A stretch of DNA of 64,000 nt. Source: Pholis gunnellus. Its lineage: Eukaryota > Chordata > Actinopteri > Perciformes > Pholidae. Under the pieces are notes generated by a model. That model made no database searches. It saw only the letters and a program-made list of their open reading frames with translations, and was not told the DNA's origin. Of this stretch, positions 12,611-23,286 are shown one piece after another. Location: the NCBI GenBank assembly GCA_910591455.2, contig OU342806.1, positions 16,498,841 to 16,562,840 of the forward strand, read 5' to 3'. The position numbers were made by a program, and so were the translations under genes. Each line of letters begins with the position of its first letter. Within the stretch, counting starts at the first letter, position 1.

Positions 12611-14937
12611 AAACTCACCAAAGTACCAAAAAGCATCCACTTCACAGTGTAAAGACAGAGGTCTTGCTCTAGAGACAGAACAATCACAGTTGTGGTCCTG
12701 ATCAGCTTTCAACAAAAACCTTTCAAATTGAAATGAGGTGCACCTGCTGAGGGACAGCTTTTAAAAACTTGCCTGATTTAATTAATTTCTCTGCTGAAGA
12801 GAGCAAGTTAGAAACTGCTGTAAAAACTGCTCAACATTGTTTTTAATCCGGTAAGTTTCAATTTTAAAATGTCCTCAAATAGCTTTAAATGTTAATAAGG
12901 TACCTTTAAACACCCAAATTAGGTTGCAAAGTAATCTTTCACTGTAGTGCCCCATGAGATACCATCTTTTGCTGCTTTGTTGAAATTGCCCTCCAGTCAT
13001 ACTGTGCTGCATTGGCATTTAACCAAAGTGTGCTGCACTTTACATATGCCTCTTTATCTGTGTCCCTGTTTGTCTGCACATGTGCTCTCGCTCGACTTTG
13101 TTTGCGTGTCTCTCAGGCTGAGAGTCAGCTTATTAAGCTCGACAACCCTGCTTTCATTCTCAAGGTAGTACGTGGGTAAACAGAGATAGCTGGTCCCATG
13201 TCAGGGCTGTGATAAGGACCCGTGGCCTGTGTCATTGCGGCTGTAGTGTTCCCACAGTATTTTGAGAGACGGGTGGTACTAATGCACTGAGGACAGTCGC
13301 ACAGGGAGGGAGCCCTAGAGGTGGAGAGCCCCCCAAAGCCCCGGGAGGCGGGGGCGAGAGCTGTTGTAAAGCCTGAGCCACAAGCCACCTTTCAACTGGT
13401 CGCAGCACACTGCCACGGTGATAAATTATTAGGCAGGAAGTGACAGAATGAGAGCTAGGATAGTTGGAAACGTAACAGTAAAGTCGCTCTGCATGTCTGA
13501 GATATGAGTGTGTGTAGCTGCCACTCCCATCTTTGCCTCTTTTACAGTTTCTCTTCCCCCACTTTCTCTCTCCCGTCCGCCCACCTCCTGTCCCCTGCTT
13601 GCGCTCTCCAATCTTATTTCCTGTCGGCCTGTCTTCTATCTAAGCCTGCTCTGTGTCAGTGTATCAGACTAATTCAATATCCAATACACAGACACTCCAA
13701 TGTAATGACCCATGACATTCAATTAATGCTTTCCCCCCTTTTTCTCGACAGTGTGTGCTTGTTTGTCTGGTCCCTGAGTAGGCGTACATATCATTTTAAA
13801 AAGCTTGACAGTCAGTGTAACCTTAATTTATATCATCATATGCAGTAATTGCAGAAATATCAGTTTTCCCCATAGATTGTTGTGTGTTTTTGACATTTTC
13901 AAATACAATGTTTGGTATTTCTCTGTGGGTCTCTGTTCCAAAATACCCTAAAAACACAACTATATTACTTTGGTTGAGGTTTCCACGCTGATGACATGAA
14001 ACCTTCTGGCTGTCAGTATGAGCTTATTTACTATACTCTCATTATTCCCGTCTTCCGGGCTTCACATTACCGACGTCGTCGCCTCTCGACCAGATGTCAC
14101 GCTTATTGGATTGGTGTTGAGTGATTGCTGCATGTCCTTTCAGGGGTTATTATGAGTGTGAGACTGAGAGACTTCAACAACAGTGACTCAACCAGACTCA
14201 CACACACAGACCTACATACTGTAATCAATGTAAGCACATACACGTAAACAAACACTGACAAAAGGGTGACTGACGTGGCGCTGACACATGCAAACACAGT
14301 TTTGGACACACATACCCGTGGCCTCCTTTTAGCCTTGTCTAGCCTGTAGCAAACACTGTCAATTTGGATTAGCACAGCCTTTATGAGCTTTTAGCTCATA
14401 GTCATTATGACTGTAAACCTTTGTAGATCGTGCATCATCAGGGGCTTCCGATATTTATTCACTAGCCTAACCTGGATCATCCATTATAGGATTTTATCGC
14501 AGATAGCAATTAGAAATAAGAAGTAAATTGTGGTGAATTCCCATTATCAAGATAAGCGTGAATATCGTCACATTAGTGACTTGAAAAAGCTGTCTAGCTC
14601 TCTGTCATGGTGGGGAAGTGAAAGATAGAGCCGGATTTGAAAAACAAAGAAATTATGTGAGAAAGAACAGACTGTATTTTTCCTTTATTTATGCAGGGAT
14701 TTATGATTACCTATTTAAGATTGTTTTTTTTTTTCACTAAAAGGATGTTCACTGAAAAAATATGTGTCCTATCAGTGATGCAATCAAATATGTATGTCTT
14801 TACATTACGTAATGTCTCGTGAATTGCAATTATTTTGTCCAGGATAATTACATTTTCATATTGTCCCAAGCCTAACTGTGCAGCAATAACACGGTCTATA
14901 CGTACAAAATATGCATTTGCAGTGGATGTTTATAGAT

Positions 14938-14964
14938 TATATATATATATATATATATATATAT
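14938..14964. repeat. (AT)n microsatellite
   Basis: Uninterrupted alternating AT. Confidence 0.95.
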
Positions 14965-17805
14965 CATGGCTCATAATAATAATTCAGTAATCATGTATAT
15001 TACCATGCAGAAGCTTAACAAACACTACGAGATTCCTGTTGCTCTGAGGCCTTTCAATAGCCTTAAAAGCATTAAGAGAGACTTTAATTATAAAAGAAAA
15101 TCCTCACAACTGCACTGTGGAGAAGCCAAGGTAGACTCACAACAGTTTTGTCAGCGTCACTGATCGTTACTTTGGCAACTTTTTCACAGCATCATCTTTA
15201 CTCCTGCCCTCCTCATTTCTGTCTGTCAGACTCGTCTGCCAAACTGAAGCTTTCAGTCTTCACCTTTTATCCACATGTTCTCCACCCTATTTCTTCTCTC
15301 CTCCCTCCTTTTTCCTTAGCTCCCCCTTCTCCATTCTCTCCCACTCTACCTCTGTCTCTCCGTTTCGGTAATGATCTAATTAAGGAGGGTTTTGTTGCCT
15401 GCCCACAGTGCATAATTGCCAGTTGGGTCTCTCTGTACTTCACTCAGCAATTACGAGCAGCATTCTTCCGCTCCCGAAACGGCTAATTAAGCCTCAAGGA
15501 CAGCAAGCCGATCGTATAGTCGCATTAAGCATCAGGAGGAGTCAGGAATGCCAGTGCCTCTCCTCACTCCTGGGACACGCATAAGTAGTGGCTTGAAGAA
15601 TGGTTGCCATGGTAGCAATCACATGGTGTCAGATCCTGTGCAGAGGCTGTCAGTCAGATGATCTTCGTGTCTCTCTCTCTCTATATGTGTGCGTGTATAT
15701 CTGTTCATCTGTAACAAAGACAGCATTTCTGCTCCAGGTCACCAGCTCTTTTCATTATTAAGGCTCAATCTGTGAAGGTTCCTGTTTAGGCCTCTGGGTG
15801 GACTGGCTGTCATTTTGATTGATTGCAGTTCCAGCTCATGTAATGCTTGCCTTGCAATGTTGTCCCAACTCGGCACAACACACAGCTGACCCTGTGGCCC
15901 GGACTATGCACTGACTCGGCTAAGTTCGGTTCCGTACAATCACACATTCATATCTAAATATGCTGTGATGGATGTTTAATTGCATTTTTATTGTAGTAAT
16001 TGATTACAGGGGATTCTATGTCACATGCAACAGACGGGGGTGGCTTTTAGAAAAACCAGTTGGTACGGGGTCAGTTGAAGATTTGATTAGGAACTAGAAA
16101 TGAACTGCTACAGAAGCCATCTGGGTTGTTGAGAATGGCTATGCATGATACATTTGTGTCAGTATCACAAACTCCTTGTAGAACAGTACAATGAGGAGGT
16201 GTGTGTTCCCATTCTTTTGAGACATCAAAGCAGCCATTTCAGATGGGAAAACTGCCTCTTTAGAGACAGTGTATTCATATTCCCCACTAGACCTTTATCC
16301 TTTTTGAGTGTAAAAAAATGGTATCAAAATATGGACAGAGGTAACATCATCAAAGCTGCACTATTGCATTATTATATAGCATTATATAGCATTATATAGC
16401 ATTGGTTATAATACCTGCATTAACTTTTAACCCAGGGACATAATAAAATACAATGCATAAAAGCATGTTATATTAAAGAAAACACCTGCAGTACCCGTTC
16501 CAATACATACAGTATACTACAGAATACTGTGCTAGACCGCCTAAAAATAATGAAAATGTTGAAGTTTGAACTACACCATGTATTAAACCAGAGCATCAGG
16601 CACTTGTGCACTATGTCTCCTACATAGCAGATATTTGTCTCCGGTGACACAAATTTGCATTGAAATGACATGAATAATGTGTGCCTTTTTGCTTAATAGC
16701 CTTGAAGTTTACATTTGTCTGTGAGGGCTCAAGTGTTCATTTAATATGGATTTGAGCTGTGCAGCAATCTGACCGAATTGCCGGGTTTTATCATTAGTAG
16801 TGTATATTTTATTAGAAGGCTTTACATAAGCCCTTAAAAGTTCCGACTCCCCTTGCTGAATTGTTTTCCATCTCACTCAGCTCTACTCTTCAGCAAGCGC
16901 TTTGTAAAAGAAAAAAAAAAAAGGGCAAGTGGCTCCAGTTTCTTGGCTTCTCCAAGTGGAACAAATGATACAAAGTGGCACCAAATGGAAAGTGTTCCCT
17001 TTTGTGAGCCTATCCAGGGTTGTGTCGACTTTAAATGGCTTTTAAAAGTTCTGGCTCAGCAAGGCAACTTAAATGAAGTTGATGAAGACAATGGTGCCGC
17101 CTTTCACCCTCATTGTGCTATTAATATTTGCTGGTGCTTGGTATAACTATATAATGTTCTCTTCAGCAGAGAAGCAGAGACTGCACAATAAATAACTGCA
17201 TATTTACCGTGCTATTACATAGAGAGTCATTGCTGAATATGAGACAAATAATTGAAATGCTTTTCCTCGCCCCAGTTAACCATCTGGACTGTTAGTAATG
17301 CTGCCCGGCTTTGTACTGAACAATTTGTCATAAGAGGCAAACATTGTCATTAAAGAAAACGTGTTGTTTTTTTGTGTGCCATTACAATATTACTGCATGC
17401 ATTTTTAACATAATGTTTGGTTTACCTAAATACAGCTGCAAATTGCTAAGCTTAGTTATGACACAAGTCGGCATATTTTGTACCAATTTTGTCTGAAACA
17501 TGGTCTGACACAACTTATTGATTTTCTCAAATATTTGTTGTCTTGTTGTATGAGTCGGTTTTATTGTATTTGCTGTACTGAATCAGTGAAATCCTGATTG
17601 AATCCTGGAGAACAAGTGACATCAACAAAGGAAAACTACCTCATCCACAACTTCCAAACCCAATTTTCCTCTGTTCATTTGATTTCCCAGATCTTCTCCT
17701 GTAGAAATTAGACACGGCAGAATGTATGATTCAGTTCTGTTCAGACAACAATGATGGATAATAATTATGTTTCTCACACAGTTCTCTCATTTCTGTTTTA
17801 TCCAG

Positions 17806-17860
17806 GCTGCAAGCTCCAACTGAAGCAAACACAAGTCGATGACTGAGAACTCCGCCTCCC
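17806..17860 (+). other. kank4: 5'UTR part of the kank4 start-codon exon
   Basis: A pyrimidine-rich acceptor ending in AG at 17804-17805 precedes this stretch. An in-frame TGA at 17840-17842 lies upstream of the ATG at 17861, which fixes that ATG as the first usable start of this exon and shows that transcription begins in an earlier, unidentified exon. Confidence 0.6.
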
Positions 17861-17879
17861 ATGATGGACAAGAAAAGTG
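17861..17879 (+). CDS. kank4: kank4 coding exon 1 (start codon)
   Basis: ATGATGGACAAGAAAAGT plus one base encodes MMDKKS and is followed by the donor GTGAGT at 17880. The split codon G|CC joins exon 2 in frame. Two ATGs in tandem are possible starts; an in-frame stop lies 19 bases upstream. Confidence 0.85.
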
Positions 17880-18181
17880 GTGAGTGTCACTAAGCGTGCA
17901 CTTCACCAAAACACAATCCCCTTGCTTCCAACTTCTGGCGACACAAATCAGACTTTTGTTATTTTTCCACAAATAGAATCAGGTTGTACAATACATGACA
18001 CATAATGAAGCACCATGTCTATACAAGTGGCTGAAAAGGAATAATAATGCTGATGATAATCTGTGATTTGGTTCCTATTCATTTTATCAAGCAATTGCCC
18101 ATGTGAATCCATTTGAACTGTATCATTTTAGTTAGTATTATTATTATTGTCATTATTTGTAGAAGTAGGAGAATGAGAAGC

Positions 18182-18224
<43 letters not shown>

Positions 18225-21200
18225 TTCATGTTAATTCCCTCCAGCCAACGGCTTTCAGACCAAGGCCAGTGAGGGCGGCGTTCAGAGGAAGCAGCTGCCG
18301 TACTCAGTGGAAACTCCCTATGGCTTCCACCTGGACCTGGACTTCCTCAAGTATGTTGACGACATTGAAAAAGGCAATACCATCAAAAGGGTCCATATTC
18401 AGCGCAGGGTGAAGGGCCCAGCCAAATTCAGCACACTGCCCAGAAATTTCAGCCTTCCTGGGCATGGGGCTAGGCCTCCCCCTAAGGAAAAGGACAGTAC
18501 ATGGTCTGGGACGTCCACCCTGGGGCCCAAGCCTAAATCACGGGTGACAGAGGTCCAACAGATCTTCGACTTCAGGGCAAGCGAAGGAGGAACTTCCAGC
18601 CAAATCAGCAGAGGGACAACCAGTCAAAGAGCTGGCTATGTTTCAGCAAAGCCCAGAGAGGAAGTAGGAGCTGGGGCTAAGGATGTTGAAGAGAAAACTG
18701 AGGGTATTCAAAGTCGTCCGAACCTGCTCCGAGCATCAAGCATGCCCATCACCCTACAGCAGAGGAAAGGTTCTGATTCAAGCAGTCCAGACCGTATTGT
18801 GGGAACACCGGAGAGTGGCTCGACGGAGAACATTTTTCGTGCTTCACCGGACATAACGGAGAGACGGTGTGTTCCTCAGGATCGGACGGGGCTTCACCAG
18901 CAGATCACAGTGGCACTGAAGCGGGTCAGAGAGCTGGAAGAGCAGGTCAAAACCATCCCAGAACTCAAGGCTCAGATCTCCTCACTGAGGGAGGAGAGGC
19001 AGAAGCTACTGCTTCAGCTCCAAGCCCAGCTCCAAGCCCAGCTCCAAGCCCAGGCCCAAGCCAAGGCCCAAGCCCAGGCCCAAGCCCAGGCCCAAGCACA
19101 GGCCCAAGCCCAAGCCCAGGCCCAAGCACATGTTTCCTCATTACCCTCTACAATAGCACCCAATTCTGATTCTGGAACACGCACTCAGCCACAAGGACAC
19201 AGACCTTCAGAAGGGCTCAACTTAGCTCTGATGACTCAACCCACTGGAGGTTTAAAAGCTTCAGAGCTTGTGTCGACAAAGCTGGTAACAGAGAAAGGGA
19301 AACAAGATGTTACAGAGAAAAGTAAAGTGTTACAAAAAGAGAGTGAGATAAATCAAGAATCTTTGAAGAGTTCCTCGGCACATGGAGAAACGAGTGGGTT
19401 GTCCGATCAAGAATCGGTGAGAGAAACACAAGTGTCAGAAAAATCAGACATACAAAAAGAGAAATTAGAGAGTGTACTGGAGCATGCAGTGCGAAAGCTA
19501 TCAAAGGACATTGCAGGACAGGAATTAACATCACTTAGGGGGGCTATAAAAGACGCAGAGACTAGCAGTATTCAAGATGGTGATGCAGCAAAAGAAGGCA
19601 AACTTGAGGACACAGATAGTACGCAGAATCTGCAGGAAAAGCTAATGATACTGGAGGCTAAACTTACTCAGGCTAGCCAAGATCTGGAGAGAACAAATAC
19701 TCTTTTGAAAGAACAAATGGATGAGAACAAGGAAAAAGAGGAGAGAATACTACAACTGAGTGATGGAGTGAGAGTGGAGGTGTGTACTCCAGAAGAAGAA
19801 AACAGGCCAAGAAGAGAGAGTATTGACACAGGGACCGAGACAGAGAAAGTAGATATTGCCAACCAAGAGACAGAGACAGAACCACCTGGTACAGTAGATA
19901 AGGGAACAGATACAGATAGAATCTGTATTGAAGTGTTTGTACCCACACCAGAGGCTGGAATTATCGATCAAGGAACAGAAACTAATAAAGTTGACACAAA
20001 TGAACAGTTGATAGAGACGGAGGGAGAAGCAGCTGCTGTGAGCCCACCGAGACCCAGAGCCAACAGCATGGAACGGGGCACAGTGACTGAGAGGATCGCC
20101 ACCCAGGATCAGACGACCGAGACGCCCGTAGCAGAAAGGGTAAACCAAGTCACAGAAACAGAGGGGGAGACAGACCATCCACAGAGACCAAGGGCCAGCA
20201 GTGTAGACCGGGAGACAGAGACAGAGAGAGTGAACACTGTGGACAGGGTGACAGAGACAGTGGGAGCACAGAGGACAGACCAGCAGACTGAGACAGAGGT
20301 AGAAAGACAACGGGATAACAACCCAGCCAGACATGCAGAGGCAGAGAGTGAAGTGAGAGAACATCCAGGCAGTGACAGATTAGAAGAGGTAGGTAGTGTG
20401 GCCAGTGAAAGAGTGGAGGATAACGAAGCAAATGAAAGAATTCAAAGAGATAGTGGAGAAAGTGATAGCGTGGCCTTGAAAGAGAGTTCAATTGCAGTTC
20501 TAGAAAGCAGAGTTGAAGAAACTGTAGTTTCAGATATTGTAAGTCAGGATCAAGGGTGTACCAGTGCACTTGTTGCAGACGGAGAAAATAAAGAATCTAA
20601 GATTGAAACTTCACAGAATGACTCAGGAACAAAAGAAAGTGAAGGAAGAGAAATTGTTGAAACACATCAGATTGCAAAGGAGCCTGCAGAGAAGAAACAA
20701 ACAGAAGGTGTGATTGTGTGTGCAACAATCAAAGAGACTGTGGTCACTGACACGGTTGTAGTAGTAGCAGCAGAGAATGCAGCTGTGAAGACAGTAGTTC
20801 CTGTACGACCCCAGAGAGGCCGAAAGCTCTCAGCAGAGCAGGCACAGCCAATACCTGCTCAAGATCAAGCTGCTGCTGTGCGTCCTCGGAAGGGATCCAG
20901 TGAAACTCAAGCCCAGCGGTCCCAGCCCCAGACAAAAACACAGCCCCAGGTGCAGGTACAAGTTCCACTTCAACTTGAGGCCCAAACCCCGACTCAGCTC
21001 TCTGAACCACAGGTAAAAGATCAAGCCCCATGTCCGTCTCAGGTTGAGGATAGCACTCTAGCAGAGAAGCCTCCCGGGAAGTCTAGTGGGAAACAATCAA
21101 AATCACAACTTCAGACTGAGACTCGAGGTGCGCCTCCAGGCTCCGGTGTTCAAACCCGTCCCAAATCAATTAAAGCACAGTCTCAAACCACTGCAAGTCG

Positions 21201-23222
21201 ACGGGATTCCAAAGAACTTAAAGCATCGCAACCTCCTAGTCGAGGATCAGGAGAAGCCCAGACCCGCCCAACTCGCCAGGGGTCACATGAGGCTCAACCT
21301 CCGTCTCAGGGCTCTCGTAGAAGTTCCAGTGAGACTCAACCTCCTCAAAAAGAAACCAGCGAGACACAATCACTTCGCAGAGGCTCCAGCGAATCAGCTC
21401 AGCGTCGTGGTTCAAGTGAAGCCCAGGCCTCACGTCGGGAAGCCGGCGAGGCCGAGCCTCCTCGCAGAGGCTCCGGTGAGTCGCCAACGTCGCCTGCGGC
21501 TTTGGGCCAAGTCGTAACCCGGTTAACAGGGCTCCTGGGCGAGCAGTGGGCACAGCTGGGGAGCAGCTCTGGAACTCAACAGACGGCCAGCCAGCAGGAA
21601 AGCCCCAGCACACAGAAACCGGCGACAGGCAAAAGGGCAGAGGCGGCGAAAGGAGCATCAGCCAAGCCTGCAGGGAAGGCAGTCCCTGCAGCAACGACAG
21701 GGAAACCAGCAGGGAAGCCTGGTCCCTCCAAAATGAGCTCAATTCAAAGTCAACTGGTCAGCTCCCTCAGTGTCCTCTCTGCCTTCTACTCACCAAGCCA
21801 GAAAGCTGCTGCTGCCAGCAAGCAGCAAGAACAAGGTAGGCCTGTTGTTCAGTTAGTATCCGATTGTTTACTGTATATACAGTTGTGCATCTGTCTGTCA
21901 AATACTTGCTTACCTATTTGTTATAGGCTCTATGAGCTCAATCCATTTCAAACTCATATTCACTGAAATGATCCTTTCACAGCTCCTACTCTCCATGCCT
22001 CTTAATTACAACATGTTCCCTCTGATCTCTGCCAAGAAATCTTGTGATTAATATGTACATTTACAACTCAGTAGCCTTAAATATTAATTTCCCATCCTTA
22101 TTTCTCCGCCCTGAACAAAACGGGCCTCCATGAGGAGCCAAATACTGCTAGAATGGTTTGACAGATTCCTGTGGGGTCACTTGTGTGGCGCTTTTTAATA
22201 GTTCTGGTAGAACACTTATTCCCTCATCCCAGCACACTTCTTAGCTGAGGTAAGACACACGCTATTACTATCAAACTGACAACAAGGTGGTGTCCTCGTG
22301 TTTCTTAGTGACTGTAGTTTATTTTCACTGTAACCTGAAACAACAGTCCTATTCAATTATTCAGAAATAAACTGCTGACGTGGTGTCACATCATGTCTTT
22401 TTGGCGCTTCTATCTATAGTACCACGTCATCGAGGATTCTAGTGTACAGTACCTGACTCAATAGACATGAAGCACTGTTAGGATAGGAGTGAAGGGTATT
22501 GCTTGATATCTTTATAAGGTACTTACTTAGACTTCACTTAGCTGACACTGTGACTAGATATTAGTTTGACTGAGTCAGGAATTTCCCTCTTATCTAAATT
22601 ATAATACCCTTACTTTTACTTTTGTAGATAATTCATTATCCGATACTTTGCCAGGAGCCTAATGACTCTGAGCGATATGGACAGTGATGTATTGTCACAT
22701 CCACCCGCAAATACTCTGCCAATTAATGTCAGTGGTCTACCTGAGAGGGAAATGTCTACCTTGCCTTCTAGTTCATTCCTAATTACGTTATCCTTTAACC
22801 TTTGTGAAGCTTTTCTCTTCTCTTTGCACAACCTGTTTCTCTATAGTTTATTATATACAATACAAGTACAAGCCGTCTTTCATATTTATACATGTATTGA
22901 ATTACACTAACATTAGCGTAATGAGGTAAAGTAAAGTACTAGCATTAATCTGTGAAAAACTGCAAACCGCATCATAATATTATGCTTTGTTCATCTATGG
23001 CTGCAGCACAACACATTGTGTTTCAAAGATACAGTAACTATTGGATGGCATATACAAGAGTGAACTGCACACATGCTACAAATTATTAAATTACCTCCAT
23101 GAGTATATCAAGTACTTCTTTAAAGCTTCACACAGTAGAGACAAACACACTCATAAAGAGAACTGCACACATATGTGTACACACACTTACTTACACAGTC
23201 AGATGGACACTGAAGAACAGAC

Positions 23223-23286
<64 letters not shown>

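Larger units (their letters stand above)
1..17805. other. Region upstream of kank4 with no recognised coding gene
   Basis: I found no exon with a recognisable protein product in this 17.8 kb on either strand; open frames here are short and mostly run through microsatellites. It holds a small TIR element (1001-1252), two copies of one dispersed repeat (7578-7811 and 12141-12610), several dinucleotide tracts and T/C homopolymers. The kank4 start-codon exon begins at a splice acceptor, so at least one 5' non-coding exon and the promoter should lie here or further left, but I could not place them. Unique-looking, non-repetitive stretches near 6960-7300, 9690-9850, 15360-15600 and 16960-17340 could be conserved non-coding DNA. 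That is inference only. Confidence 0.6.

Noticed and set aside
13125..13388. 87-codon minus-strand frame
   Set aside because: No recognisable domain, no splice context and it overlaps a GC-rich stretch where stop codons are rare; treated as chance.
18867..19169. Plus-strand open frame inside kank4 exon 2 with Pro-Ser repeats
   Set aside because: It is the +1 shadow of the Gln-Ala repeat; the KN-motif frame is continuous with the conserved exons.
19750..20364. Long minus-strand frames opposite kank4 exon 2
   Set aside because: They are antisense shadows of the Thr-Glu repeat, Leu/Ser/Val-rich with no family match or splice context.
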